A stretch of DNA of 64,000 nt. Source: Kocuria varians. GTDB taxonomy: Bacteria > Actinomycetota > Actinomycetes > Actinomycetales > Micrococcaceae. The DNA is taken from assembly GCF_006539885.1 (NCBI RefSeq), contig NZ_BJNW01000003.1:1-64000 (forward strand), in the 5' to 3' direction. Numbering within the stretch: position 1 is the first letter of the stretch; each line of letters starts with the position of its first letter. The position numbers and the translations under genes were made by a program. Below the pieces are notes generated by a model. It saw only the letters and a list, made by a program, of their open reading frames with translations. It was not told the DNA's origin and searched no databases. Shown piece after piece: positions 36,171 to 45,085 of this stretch.

Positions 36171-37626
36171 CCGAGCCCGGCACCAGCTCGAACTCGCTGC
36201 GACCGGCGGAGACGTCCACCGCGACGAGGCGCACCCGCGCGGTGCCGCCCAGCGGCAGTCCCGGCACCGCGAGGCGGGCCTCGACCGCGGGGTCGCGAAT
36301 CACGATGGTGCCGCGGGCGGCGTCGTCCGTGACCGCCACGACGGTGGCCGTGAACTCGTCCCCCACATGCAGGGCGAGGGTCAGCGCCTCGACCATGTCC
36401 ACGATCCCCCGCTCGTACGCGGAGGCCGTCCGGTGGGAGGCGGCCATCTCCGCGGGCAGCTGCGGCAGTGCGGTCAGCACCCAGTCGGGCACGGGGCGGC
36501 CCGCGCTCACGGCGAGGCACACCTCGCTCCCGTAGCGGTCCACGAGCCGGCGCAGGGGCGCGGTGACGTGCGCGTAGGGCGTGGCCAGGGCCGAGTGCTC
36601 CGGCTGCTGCGGAGGCGCGCCGTCGAACGCCTCGTACCCGGCCCCGCGGAAGAGCAGGGTGCACGTGTACAGCATCGCGGCGTGCGTGCCGATCTCCGGG
36701 TCGAGGCCCTGCACGAACTCCGGGTAGGACGTCTGCGCGGGCCAGGGGATCTCCAGGGCGCGCGCCGTCGTGCGCAGGGTACGGATCGCGGACTCCGTGG
36801 CCGGCGGCAGCGTGCGCAGCAGTCCCACCCCGGCGTCGAGCATCAGGCGGGCTGCCGCGATGCCGGTCAGCAGGGAAATCTGCGCGTTCCAGCCCTCCAC
36901 CGGCAGGGTGCTGCGGTGGACCACGAGCCACTGCTCCTGCTCGACCACCACCTCCTGCTCGGGGATGCGCAGGCTCACGCCCCCGCGCTGCCGTTCGAGG
37001 CGTTCCCTCAGCAGCCCCACCGTGCGCAGCAGCTCCAGGGCGGGTCCGGCGGTGCCCGCGTCGAGGCTCTCCTGGACCTCCCGGTAACTCAGCTGCGCCC
37101 GGCTGCGGACGAGCGCGCGGGTCACGGCGGTGCTCGTCAGCTCACCGGAGGTGTCCAGGCCGAGCCGCCACAGCACGGCGGGCCGCACCTGCTCCGGCAG
37201 CAGGCTCGCGGCGTCCTCCGAGAGCTCCGGCGGGTGCAGCGGCGTGCGCTGGTGGGGCGCGTAGAGGGTCTGCCCGCGCCGGTGCGCCTCCAGGTCCACG
37301 GGATCGCCCGGAGTCACGAACGCGGCGACGTCCGCGATGGCGTACCAGACCGTGAACCCGTCACCTGCCGGCTCGACGAACACCGCCTGGTCCAGGTCGC
37401 GGGAGCCCTCGGGGTCGATGGTCACGAGGTCAAGGTCGGTGCGGTCCGCCCGCTCCGCAGCGTCGTCGTCCCCCACGTGGGAGCGGGAGGCTGCCTCAGC
37501 CGCGATTGCGGCGGAATGAACGTCGGGCGGGAAGTCGTCGGGGATGCCGAGCTCGCGGCGCAGCGCATCGAGGGCGCTCACGAGCGGTTCGGGGACGGGG
37601 CGGGCCTGCTGCGGACGGATGGCCAT
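36160..37626 (-). CDS. RNB-domain 3'-5' exoribonuclease
   Basis: A 488-residue RNase II/R-type protein. DLVTIDPEGSRDLDQAVFVEPAGDGFTVWYAIADVAAFV carries the catalytic Asp cluster (DPExxxDxDQA; the four-Asp site of RNB enzymes is recognisable), and ATPYAHVTAPLRRLVDRYG is the C-terminal RNB signature. S1 and cold-shock domains typical of E. coli RNase II/R are short or absent, as in actinobacterial RNB proteins. An insertion SHVGDDDAAERAD before the domain is encoded by a near copy of the 11-mer (37457-37467), and an exact copy at 36317-36327 encodes TDDAAR. ATG start 37626; convergent with the permease. Confidence 0.9.
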   Translation of the reverse strand: MAIRPQQARPVPEPLVSALDALRRELGIPDDFPPDVHSAAIAAEAASRSHVGDDDAAERADRTDLDLVTIDPEGSRDLDQAVFVEPAGDGFTVWYAIADVAAFVTPGDPVDLEAHRRGQTLYAPHQRTPLHPPELSEDAASLLPEQVRPAVLWRLGLDTSGELTSTAVTRALVRSRAQLSYREVQESLDAGTAGPALELLRTVGLLRERLERQRGGVSLRIPEQEVVVEQEQWLVVHRSTLPVEGWNAQISLLTGIAAARLMLDAGVGLLRTLPPATESAIRTLRTTARALEIPWPAQTSYPEFVQGLDPEIGTHAAMLYTCTLLFRGAGYEAFDGAPPQQPEHSALATPYAHVTAPLRRLVDRYGSEVCLAVSAGRPVPDWVLTALPQLPAEMAASHRTASAYERGIVDMVEALTLALHVGDEFTATVVAVTDDAARGTIVIRDPAVEARLAVPGLPLGGTARVRLVAVDVSAGRSEFELVPGSATP

Positions 37627-37750
37627 GCTGACTCCTCACCGGCGGCGGAGCCGCTGCCCACCCGCCGCGGGGTTCACGTCCCGCGCGGCGGCACCGTGGG
37701 CGCGCGGCGGTGCTGAGCCGATTCTGCCCCGCGGGACGCCGGGCCACCAG

Positions 37751-38803
37751 TCATTCGTGCGACGTGATCCCCGCGCCGGTGGCCGGTCCCGTGACGGCGA
37801 TCGCACGGCGCTGCTCCCGGTCGAAGTCCGCGACCAGGCGGCGGGCCGCGTCCGCGGAGCGCACGAGGAAGCACACGGTGGGCCCCGATCCGGAGACCCA
37901 CCCCATCACCGCGCCGAGCTCCACCCCGTGGTCGAGCAGCGTTTCCAACTCGGGCAGAAGGCGGATCGCGGGGGCCTGCAGGTCGTTGCGCACGCGAGCG
38001 GCGAGCTCGTCGACGTCGCCGGCGGCCAGTGCCTCGAGCACGTCCGCCGGCACGGGGTCCGGAACCACGCCCGAACGTGTCGGAGCACCACCGTGTGGTG
38101 CCGCCTCCGCGTTGACCACCGTGTGCGCCTCGTCCCACTGCCGGTAGACCGCGGGCGTGGACAGCCCCTGGTCCTGCGGGACGACCACGAGGTGCAGCGG
38201 CGCGGGAGCCGGCACGGACTCGAGTTCCGTGCCCGTGCCCCGGCCGATGGCCGCGCCGCCCAGCAGCATGAAGGGGACGTCCGCCCCGAGGGTCGCAGCG
38301 ATCCGGTGCAGGTCCTGACCGCTCAGCGGCGCCACACCGGCGTGCTCCGCTACCAGGTGGTTGACGGCGAGCAGCGCGGCCGCCGCGTCCGCGGAGCCAC
38401 CGCCCATCCCGCCGGCCACCGGCACGGCCTTGCTGATGCTCAGGGCGATCCCGGGAACGGGCACGGCGAGCGCCTCGCACACCGCCAGCGCCGCCCGGAC
38501 CACCAGGTTCGACCCGTCCAGCGGAATGTCCGAGAGGCGCGCGGAACCGTCCTCGACCATGCGCTCGTACGCGCTACCGGACTCGGCCGCCACACTCACG
38601 GTGATCCCGTTGCCCCGCCGCACGAGAGCGGGTTCCAGGGTCGCGGTCACGGTCTCCCGCAGGTCCAGCGCGAGGAAGAGGGTCTCCAAGGGGTGGTAGC
38701 CGTCCGGGGTGGGACTGCCCACGTGCAGGGAGAGGTTCGTCTTGGCGGGGGCGCTCGCCGTCACAACGGGGCGTGCAGCGGGCTGCTGGTCTGGGTGGGT
38801 CAC
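37751..38803 (-). CDS. ispE: 4-diphosphocytidyl-2-C-methyl-D-erythritol kinase
   Basis: A 350-residue GHMP kinase of the MEP isoprenoid pathway, phosphorylating CDP-ME to CDP-ME 2-phosphate. [16 protein letters not shown] is the substrate-side motif, [24 protein letters not shown] the glycine-rich ATP loop, and [11 protein letters not shown] the third GHMP motif. Its ATG overlaps the stop of ksgA (ATGA, 38800-38803), so the two are translationally coupled. This is the conserved actinobacterial ksgA-ispE pair. Confidence 0.95.
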   Translation of the reverse strand: MTHPDQQPAARPVVTASAPAKTNLSLHVGSPTPDGYHPLETLFLALDLRETVTATLEPALVRRGNGITVSVAAESGSAYERMVEDGSARLSDIPLDGSNLVVRAALAVCEALAVPVPGIALSISKAVPVAGGMGGGSADAAAALLAVNHLVAEHAGVAPLSGQDLHRIAATLGADVPFMLLGGAAIGRGTGTELESVPAPAPLHLVVVPQDQGLSTPAVYRQWDEAHTVVNAEAAPHGGAPTRSGVVPDPVPADVLEALAAGDVDELAARVRNDLQAPAIRLLPELETLLDHGVELGAVMGWVSGSGPTVCFLVRSADAARRLVADFDREQRRAIAVTGPATGAGITSHE

Positions 38804-39834
38804 TGCCGCTCCCCCTGGGACGAGCCGCCCGGCGTGGATTCATCCGGCGACGACTCCCGCTGTCCTGGTTCGCGCAGCGTCACTTCCTCCGGCCCCAGCT
38901 CTCCCCGAGCCGGTGCGGCCCCGGGACGCGACGCCGCGTGGGAGGGAGCGTCGGCGCCGAGGGCGGGGACGGCGGCGTCGGCCCGGGCGATCCGCGCGAA
39001 GTCCGCGACGTCGAGCTTCTCACCGCGCTCGCTCGGGTCCACCCCGGCCGCGCGCAGCACCTGCTCGGCGCGCGCCCCGGAGCCCGCCCAACCGCTCAGG
39101 GCCGCGCGCAGGGTCTTGCGGCGCTGGGCGAAGGCCGCGTCCACCACGGCGAACGTGGGGACCCGCAGCTCCTCCCCGGCGGGCGGCTCGCGGCGGTCCA
39201 GGCGCACGAGCCCGGACGCGATCTTGGGCGCGGGCCAGAACACGTTCTTGCCGATCACACCGGCCTTGCTCACGGTCGCGTACCACGACGCCTTCACGGA
39301 CGGCACCCCGTAGACCCGCGAGCCGGGGCCCGCGGCGAGCCGGTCCGCGACCTCGTCCTGGACCATCACCAGGCCGTGGCGCACGCTCGGGAACGTCTCC
39401 AGGATGTGCAACAGCACGGGCACGGCCACGTTGTAGGGCAGGTTCGCGACGAGCGCCGTGGGCTCGGTGCCACGCGGCAGCTCACGCACGCGGGCGGCGT
39501 CGGCCTCCACCACGCTCAGCCGCGGCGCGGCCTCCGGGTAGAAACGGGCCACGGTCTCGGGCAGCTGCCGGGCGAGGGGCGGGTCGATCTCCACCGCGGT
39601 CACGGACGACGACGCCGCCAGCAGCCCCAACGTCAGCGACCCCAGGCCGGGCCCCACCTCCAGGACGTGCTCCTCGGGTGACAGGTGGGCGGCGGCCACG
39701 ATGCGGCGGATGGTGTTCGGGTCGATCACGAAGTTCTGGCCCAGGGTCTTGGTGGGCCGGATCCCCGCCCGTTCGGCGAGCTCCCTGATCTCCGCGGGCC
39801 CCAGCAGCGGGCCGTCTGTGCTGTGCTCGGTCAC
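38800..39834 (-). CDS. ksgA: 16S rRNA (A1518/A1519) dimethyltransferase
   Basis: A 344-residue KsgA/Rsm[24 protein letters not shown] is the opening motif, [16 protein letters not shown] the SAM loop, and [18 protein letters not shown] the catalytic NLPY. The C-terminal RNA-binding part is followed by a ~50-residue disordered tail rich in Ala/Gly/Ser/Pro. The start GTG 39834 has TAGAAT 6 nt upstream and no leader. A copy of the 11-mer (39608-39618) encodes [10 protein letters not shown], within the fold beside the SAM site. Confidence 0.95.
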   Translation of the reverse strand: MTEHSTDGPLLGPAEIRELAERAGIRPTKTLGQNFVIDPNTIRRIVAAAHLSPEEHVLEVGPGLGSLTLGLLAASSSVTAVEIDPPLARQLPETVARFYPEAAPRLSVVEADAARVRELPRGTEPTALVANLPYNVAVPVLLHILETFPSVRHGLVMVQDEVADRLAAGPGSRVYGVPSVKASWYATVSKAGVIGKNVFWPAPKIASGLVRLDRREPPAGEELRVPTFAVVDAAFAQRRKTLRAALSGWAGSGARAEQVLRAAGVDPSERGEKLDVADFARIARADAAVPALGADAPSHAASRPGAAPARGELGPEEVTLREPGQRESSPDESTPGGSSQGERQ

Positions 39835-39840
39835 CGGACA

Positions 39841-39846
39841 ATTCTA
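39841..39846 (-). promoter_or_regulatory. -10 box of ksgA-ispE (leaderless type)
   Basis: TAGAAT on the minus strand, with spacer TGTCCG (6 nt) before the GTG. Confidence 0.6.
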
Positions 39847-39890
39847 CGGGCCGCGGTCCGGTGCGACGGGCGCCGAGCGCGCGGCCCCTC

Positions 39891-39953
39891 ACGCTGAGGT
39901 GTAGAAGTGCCCTTTTTGCGTGCAGCAATCGTGGCAGTTCTACACCCCAGCGT
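39891..39953. repeat. GGTGTAGAAGTGCC inverted repeat, left copy
   Basis: Arms of 21 nt (39891-39911 and 39933-39953) pair with two mismatches around a 21-nt loop that contains a T-run. Together with the copy at 41131-41181 it brackets the DUF559-type gene. Confidence 0.8.
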
Positions 39954-40021
39954 CAGTGAGGTGGCATGTGCGCTCCCCATGCTGCTTCGCGTGCTGCTCT
40001 GCCGTGCCGGTCCCATCTAGC

Positions 40022-41071
40022 GTGCTCCCCGTGCGCAACTCTTCAGGACCGGTCCAGCCCCTGCCCCGCCTTGTCACCACGTCGCAGGTCGGGGGCCGTC
40101 CGGACGTGCTCCGGCGCGCCGACACTCTGCACCGCCTGGCGCACGGGCTCTGGTGCGTGGCGGAGACGCCACCCACGCACCTGCAACGAGCGGTCCTGCT
40201 GCAGAACCACCTGTCCCCAGGACAACAGCCGTTGCGTCTGACGAGCGTCACGGCCCTGCAGCTCCTAGGCCTTCCCGTCCCCCGCGGCCATGCATGGGCG
40301 AACTCGCTGCTTCGCGGCAGGCGACCCCCGCACGCTGAGCTGCTGGCCCGGCACCTGGAGTCCGTCGTGCACCTCTCGTGGAGCGGCGCCCGGGCCCACT
40401 CGCGGTTTCCGGAAGTCCGTATCCGCAAGTCCCTGGATCTGCCCACCGTGCTCGGCCCGTGGCTTGCGCCTCTGGTGGACCCGGTCGAGGCGCTGGTGGT
40501 CGCAGCGGACATGATGGCTGGCTGGGCGATCACTGCCGCCCTGGACGCGCTCCTCAGCCGCGGCGCCGTTCCGCGCGCCGTCGACCCGTTCCACCGCAGT
40601 CTCCTGGAGGGCACGCGGGCGTCACAGCGGTTCGTACCCGTGACCTACACACCGGACCTCGTGCGCGACCTGCTGGAGCAGTTGCCGCCTACTGCACGGG
40701 CGGTGCGCGCCGTGAGGGCCGCACTCTCACGCACCGCCCCGAACACGTGGTCCCCCATGGAGACGCTGGTGCGTCTGATCGTGGTGGCCGCAGGTTTCGC
40801 CGAGCAGGAGATGAACGTTGAGGTCCGCACGCCCTATGGCACGCGGTACCTGGATCTCGGGTGGCCGGAACGGATGGTGGCCATAGAGTTCAACGGCCAG
40901 GTTCACAACACCAACCACGCCGCTTACAAGGACGAGATGCACCGTCTGGAGGTGCTGCGTGATCTGGGGTGGTCCCTGCGTGTGCTCGTGTACGAGGACC
41001 TCGCGGACGCTCGACGCCGCGCCGCCTGGGTCGCCTGGCTGGCGCGCAGCCTGGGAACGCCACGACGGTGA
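40022..41071 (+). CDS. DUF559/Vsr-like nuclease-domain protein
   Basis: About 349 residues. The C-terminal third fits the DUF559 (restriction-endonuclease-like) pattern common in actinobacteria: TWSPMETLVRLIVVAAGFAEQEMNVEVRTPYGTRYLDLGW, then MVAIEFNGQVHN, KDEMHRLEVLRDLGW and VLVYEDLAD. In this fold, Glu, Asp and the E-x-N/D cluster would hold metal. The N-terminal part resembles AbiEi-like antitoxin proteins (LLGLPVPR, HLESVVHLSWSG) without a clear HTH. GTG 40022 or 40031 are possible starts; an upstream ATG at 39920 falls inside the repeat and is unlikely. It sits alone between ksgA and tatD, flanked by inverted repeats, with lower codon bias than its neighbours, suggesting acquisition. Confidence 0.78.
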   Translation: MLPVRNSSGPVQPLPRLVTTSQVGGRPDVLRRADTLHRLAHGLWCVAETPPTHLQRAVLLQNHLSPGQQPLRLTSVTALQLLGLPVPRGHAWANSLLRGRRPPHAELLARHLESVVHLSWSGARAHSRFPEVRIRKSLDLPTVLGPWLAPLVDPVEALVVAADMMAGWAITAALDALLSRGAVPRAVDPFHRSLLEGTRASQRFVPVTYTPDLVRDLLEQLPPTARAVRAVRAALSRTAPNTWSPMETLVRLIVVAAGFAEQEMNVEVRTPYGTRYLDLGWPERMVAIEFNGQVHNTNHAAYKDEMHRLEVLRDLGWSLRVLVYEDLADARRRAAWVAWLARSLGTPRR

Positions 41072-41081
41072 CCGTGGCGAG

Positions 41082-41092
41082 GCGGCGTCGTC
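41082..41092 (-). repeat. Dispersed 11-mer GACGACGCCGC, intergenic copy
   Basis: Exact copy followed by GTC (extended form), between the DUF559-type gene and the right inverted repeat. Confidence 0.85.
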
Positions 41093-41130
41093 GTCACCCG
41101 TCGGTGCCAGAGACCGGACGCACCACTCTC

Positions 41131-41181
41131 AGGTGTAGTAGTGCCCGCCCCGAGCGCCCGTTTCGTGGCACTTCTACACCT
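41131..41181. repeat. GGTGTAGAAGTGCC inverted repeat, right copy
   Basis: Arms AGGTGTAGTAGTGCC (41131-41145) and GGCACTTCTACACCT (41167-41181), one mismatch, 21-nt loop. The same arm and loop lengths as a set suggest common origin with the copy at 39891-39953. Confidence 0.8.
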
Positions 41182-41208
41182 CAGAATCCGTCCATGGGGT
41201 GGAGCCCC

Positions 41209-42219
41209 TCAGAACTCTCCGTAGACCGCCCTCGCGTTGTCCCAGATGCGGCGGCACAGCGTCTCCAGGTCCGTCTCCAGCAGGGTGGCCATGCCGCGGA
41301 CCGTGTAGTTGACCATGTAGGGGGCGTTCGGGCGACCCCGGAACGGGTGCGGGGTGAGGAACGGTGCATCCGTCTCGCTCAGCACCAGCGCCGGGTCTGC
41401 CACCCGCAGGGCCGCCTGCAGCGGTTTCGCGTTCTTGAACGTGACCGTCCCGGCAAAGGACATGTACCAGCCGTTCTCGTTGCACACCTGCGCGAGCTCC
41501 GGATCGCCGGAGAAGCAGTGGAACACCGTGCGCTCGGGGGCTCCCTCGTCGCGCAGGATGCGCAGCACGTCCTCGTGGGCGTCGCGGTCGTGGATCTGCA
41601 TGGCGAGCCCGTGCTCCTTGGCCATCCGGATGTGCGCCCGGAAGGACTCCTCCTGCGCGGCGAGCCCCTCCTCCGGGGTCTGCGCGCGGTCCATGCCGGT
41701 CTCGCCGATCGCGCGGACCCGGTCCTGACCGGCCAGCTCCGAGATCTCCGCGAGCGCGCTCTCCAGCGATCCGGCCGCCGCGAGCGACGGCGCCTCGTTC
41801 GGGTGCAGCGCCACGGCGGCCAGCACCCCGGGCACCGTCTGGGCGGCCGAAACCGCGAACCGGGAGGACTCGACGTCGCACCCCGCCTGCACGAGCCCCG
41901 CCACGGAGGCGTCCCGCGCCACGGCCACGGCATCCGCCACGGACACGCGCACGAGCCCGTCCTGCATGTCCAGGTGGGTGTGGTCGTCCACCACGGGGTG
42001 CGGCAGCGGCTCCGGCAGCGCGGGGAAGCTCAGGTTCCGGCGCTGGCCCTGCGCGTCCGTGTGGGCGCGGCGCTCGGTGCCTTCGCCACTGGCAACCTCG
42101 CCCGTCGCGTCCGCCACCGCGTACATCTCGGGCCGGTAGGCGGGCGGCGTCTCCCCGGGCACGGCCGCCGGGCGCCCGACATCGCGGAAAACGGTCTCGG
42201 TCAGGGGTGTCTCGATCAC
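41209..42219 (-). CDS. tatD: TatD-family metal-dependent hydrolase
   Basis: A 336-residue TatD DNase. VVDDHTHLDM is the first metal motif, AIGETGMDRAQTPEEGLAAQEESFRAHI the second, MQIHDRDAHEDVLRIL the third, and SETDAPFLTPHPFRGRPNAPYMV the fourth. A ~70-residue N-terminal extension precedes the fold, as in other Micrococcaceae. The start is GTG 42219 with TATCGT 6 nt before it; the spacer GGAGGC also resembles a ribosome site. It normally sits in the metG-tatD-ksgA region; here a nuclease gene intervenes on one side. Confidence 0.92.
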   Translation of the reverse strand: MIETPLTETVFRDVGRPAAVPGETPPAYRPEMYAVADATGEVASGEGTERRAHTDAQGQRRNLSFPALPEPLPHPVVDDHTHLDMQDGLVRVSVADAVAVARDASVAGLVQAGCDVESSRFAVSAAQTVPGVLAAVALHPNEAPSLAAAGSLESALAEISELAGQDRVRAIGETGMDRAQTPEEGLAAQEESFRAHIRMAKEHGLAMQIHDRDAHEDVLRILRDEGAPERTVFHCFSGDPELAQVCNENGWYMSFAGTVTFKNAKPLQAALRVADPALVLSETDAPFLTPHPFRGRPNAPYMVNYTVRGMATLLETDLETLCRRIWDNARAVYGEF

Positions 42220-42225
42220 GCCTCC

Positions 42226-42231
42226 ACGATA
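42226..42231 (-). promoter_or_regulatory. -10 box of tatD (leaderless type)
   Basis: TATCGT on the minus strand, 6-nt spacer GGAGGC before the GTG. Confidence 0.5.
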
Positions 42232-42241
42232 AATGACCGCC

Positions 42242-42252
42242 GACGACGCCGC
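42242..42252 (+). repeat. Dispersed 11-mer GACGACGCCGC, intergenic copy
   Basis: Exact copy immediately upstream of the tatD promoter. Confidence 0.85.
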
Positions 42253-42596
42253 CCGCCACGGACCGCCCCGCGCCTCGCCCCCGGCGTGGCGAGCGGCCCC
42301 GACCTCCCGGGACAGGGCCCTCCCGGACGTGCGGACACCGCGGGTCGTGAGAGAAGGACTCCGCGCGTCACGGCATCCCGCGTCCGTTCAGGGCGTGGAG
42401 TCCCTCCGATGCCCCCCGCGCACACGCGGGAAGCGCGGACGCCCATGCACCCATATAGATCCGCGCCCGCATCGCCCCATGTCGTCGCGGGGCGCCACAT
42501 GTCCGCCCGCTATCGCCGGTCCCGCCGATTCCTGAGAACATGGTGGAAACGCCACCCCCGTGGCCATCCCCCCGCATGCTCGTGAGACGAGGAAAT
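42253..42596. other. Upstream region of the moxR operon
   Basis: I see no gene. A weak long-range hairpin pairs GGACTCC (42356-42362) with GGAGTCC (42397-42403). CATATAGAT near 42450 is the most AT-rich patch and a candidate promoter, which would give a leader of about 140 nt. Confidence 0.35.
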
Positions 42597-43547
42597 ATGG
42601 AGCAGTTCGCCGCCCGCACGAAGGCCGTCCTGGACCGCATGAACGCGGTCATCGACGGCAAGCCCGCCGAGACCAGGACCGCTCTCACGGTGCTGCTGGC
42701 AGGGGGGCACCTCCTGGTGGAGGACGTCCCAGGGGTGGGCAAGACCATGCTGGCCCGTACGCTGGCCGGGGCGATCGGCGGCACCGTGAGCCGCATCCAG
42801 TTCACCCCGGACCTGCTGCCCACGGACATCACCGGTGTCTCCGTCTACGACCAGGTGCGCCGGGAGTTCGAGTTCAAACCGGGGCCGATGTTCGCGAACA
42901 TCGTGATCGGCGACGAGATCAACCGTGCGTCCGCGAAGACCCAGTCGGCCCTGCTGGAGGCGATGGCGGAGGGTCAGGTCACGGCGGACGGCACCACGTA
43001 CACGCTGGCCACCCCGTTCATGGTGGTCGCAACCCAGAACCCCGTGGAGATGGACGGCACGTTCCCACTCCCGGAGGCGCAGCGCGACCGTTTCACCGCC
43101 CGGATCTCGATGGGCTACCCGGACGCCGATGCCGAGGTCGCCATGCTCTCGGACCACGGCTCCGGCTCCCCGCTGGCGGGCCTCGAGCCGGTGCTGGACA
43201 TCGACCAGGCCCGCGAGCTCGTGCGGCACGTGGCCTCGCTGCACGTCTCCACGGCGGTGCGCCGCTACATCGTGGCCCTGTGCCAGGCCACGCGCACGCA
43301 CCCGCACCTGCGGCTCGGCGCGAGCCCCCGCGCCGCCCTGCAGCTGCAGGCCGTGGCCCGCGCTCAGGCGGCCCTCGCCGGCCGTCCGCACGTGCTGCCG
43401 GACGACGTCAAGGACGTCGCCGTGGCGGTGCTCTCCCACCGCCTGATCCTCGAACGCCGCTCCGGCGCGGACAGCGCCCAGGACATCGTGCGGGGCATCC
43501 TCGACGACGTCCGTGTCCCCACCGAAGACGCACCCCGCACCCGATGA
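42597..43547 (+). CDS. MoxR-type AAA+ ATPase
   Basis: A 316-residue MoxR ATPase, thought to act as a chaperone for von-Willebrand-factor-A/DUF58 partner proteins. Walker A is LLVEDVPGVGKTMLARTLA, Walker B ANIVIGDEINRASAKTQSALLEAM, sensor 1 VVATQNPVEMDGTFPLPEAQRDRF, and the C-terminal lid is SPRAALQLQAVARAQA. ATG 42597 is chosen for the GAGGAAAT ribosome site; an upstream ATG at 42540 lacks one. First gene of a three-gene operon; its stop overlaps the next ATG by 4 nt. Confidence 0.93.
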   Translation: MEQFAARTKAVLDRMNAVIDGKPAETRTALTVLLAGGHLLVEDVPGVGKTMLARTLAGAIGGTVSRIQFTPDLLPTDITGVSVYDQVRREFEFKPGPMFANIVIGDEINRASAKTQSALLEAMAEGQVTADGTTYTLATPFMVVATQNPVEMDGTFPLPEAQRDRFTARISMGYPDADAEVAMLSDHGSGSPLAGLEPVLDIDQARELVRHVASLHVSTAVRRYIVALCQATRTHPHLRLGASPRAALQLQAVARAQAALAGRPHVLPDDVKDVAVAVLSHRLILERRSGADSAQDIVRGILDDVRVPTEDAPRTR

Positions 43548-45085
43548 AGGCCCCCGCCTCGAGGGCGCGGGTGGACTCCCGCGCCAAGTTCACGGTGCGC
43601 GGCTGGTGCTTCCTGGCGGCCGCCGTGGTGTGTCTCGTGCTGGCCACGTGGCTCGGGCGCAAGGACGTCCTGGCGCTCTCCCTGTTCCTGGGCATGGTCC
43701 CGCTGCTCTCCTCGCTGGCCATGTGGCTCGTGAAGCCGCGGGTGCTGCTCAAGCGCGCGGTGGATCCGCCGCTGGTCACCCTCGGCGACGCCGCCCAGGT
43801 CTCGCTGCGCGTCCGACGCCGCTCGGCCTTCCCCTCCCGCACGCGCACCTCCGGTGACGGTTCCGGAGCGGCGGCCGGGGACGGCACAGCGCCCCACGAC
43901 ACTGCCGCGGACGGTTCCGCCACGATTCCCGGCCACGAGGACGGCGCGACGACGCCGCTCGGCCGCCGCACGGCGTCGTCATCCCTGCGTGCCTCGGACC
44001 GCGCCGCGGTGGACGTCCACGAGAAGGTGGACCCGCTGCTGGGCCGGGACCAGGATGTCCAGGTGCCCGTGTCCGGCGTGCCGGTCTCCTACACGGTGCG
44101 GCCGCGGCGCCGCGGGATCCACGAGCTGGGCCCGGCCACGGTGCGGGTGAGCGATCCGTTCGGGGTGGTCTCCGAGCTGCTGGACGTCGCCGAGCGCACG
44201 TCGCTGCACGTGGCCCCGGACCCCGAGGAGCTCACGGAGCTCGGCGCGAACTTCGCGCACGAGTCCGGCAACGACCCCTCCCGCCGCGCCCAGCCGCAGC
44301 CGGGTCCGGACAACGTGACCACCCGCGAGTACCGCCACGGCGACCCGATGCGCCGCGTGCACTGGGCGGCGTCGGCCAAGCACGGCGAGCTGATGGTGCG
44401 CCAGGAGGACCCGCGCAGCACGCGCAGGACCGTGGTGGTCCTGGACACCGTGGACCAGCACTGGCCCGGCGAGCGCGTGTGGGCCGGTGTGCTGGAGTCC
44501 ACCGAGGAGTTCGAGTGGGGGGTGACCGCGGTCGCGTCCGTGGTCGAGCACCTCACGCGCCGCGAAACGGTGGTCTACGCGCTCGACGACCAGGGCCGCG
44601 CGCTGCCCCGCGGCGAGTCCGAGGCCGGCCAGCTGCGGGACACCGCCGTCACGGACGACACCGCAACCGAGGTGGTCCACGGGCTCTCCCGTGTGGCGCT
44701 CGTCCCCCGCCCGGAACCCGAGCTCGCGGACGACCCCCTGGCCGCACGCCTGGACCGTGAGGGGCTGACCCACCCGGTGCTGCTGCTCACGGGCACGCTC
44801 TCCCCCGCCGCCGCGCGCCGCTACGTGCGGGCCACTGAGGGAACCGCCTCCCGGTCCGTGGTCATGGTCGTGAACCCGCCGCTGACCCGGCCGGAGAGCG
44901 CGGACGTCTTCGAGGCGGCCGGGTGGTCGGTGCTGCTGGTCAGCCGCTGGACGGACGTCGACGCCGCCTGGCACTCTCTCGTGGGCGGCGGCTCGCTGCT
45001 CGCCCCGCCACCTCCCGCGCCGGGTGAACGCCACCTGAGCATGGACGAGATGAAGGCCCGCACCCGAGGCAGGACCACCGTATGA
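43544..45085 (+). CDS. DUF58 membrane protein, MoxR partner
   Basis: A 513-residue protein. Two hydrophobic segments near the N-terminus (GWCFLAAAVVCLVLATWLG, ALSLFLGMVPLLSSLAMWLV) are followed by an extended domain and the DUF58 signature TTREYRHGDPMRRVHWAASAKHGELMVRQED. A low-complexity insert (about residues 95-150, Gly/Asp/Thr-rich) splits the domain. It is partly encoded by an exact 11-mer (43948-43958) and a one-mismatch inverted copy (43970-43980). It overlaps moxR and the transglutaminase gene by ATGA. The trio is conserved in actinobacteria and linked to envelope processes. Confidence 0.9.
   Translation: MKAPASRARVDSRAKFTVRGWCFLAAAVVCLVLATWLGRKDVLALSLFLGMVPLLSSLAMWLVKPRVLLKRAVDPPLVTLGDAAQVSLRVRRRSAFPSRTRTSGDGSGAAAGDGTAPHDTAADGSATIPGHEDGATTPLGRRTASSSLRASDRAAVDVHEKVDPLLGRDQDVQVPVSGVPVSYTVRPRRRGIHELGPATVRVSDPFGVVSELLDVAERTSLHVAPDPEELTELGANFAHESGNDPSRRAQPQPGPDNVTTREYRHGDPMRRVHWAASAKHGELMVRQEDPRSTRRTVVVLDTVDQHWPGERVWAGVLESTEEFEWGVTAVASVVEHLTRRETVVYALDDQGRALPRGESEAGQLRDTAVTDDTATEVVHGLSRVALVPRPEPELADDPLAARLDREGLTHPVLLLTGTLSPAAARRYVRATEGTASRSVVMVVNPPLTRPESADVFEAAGWSVLLVSRWTDVDAAWHSLVGGGSLLAPPPPAPGERHLSMDEMKARTRGRTTV

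Noticed and set aside
39920-40021. ATG 39920 as start of the DUF559-type gene
   Set aside because: It would translate the inverted repeat and a Cys-rich segment unlike the family; GTG 40022 or 40031 fits better.
42400-42445. Possible 6C-type small RNA (C-rich hairpin near GATGCCCCCC)
   Set aside because: Only one C-run is present, and the two stem-loops expected for that RNA cannot be drawn.
42300-42596. c-di-AMP or other riboswitch before moxR
   Set aside because: None of the conserved junction motifs could be found.
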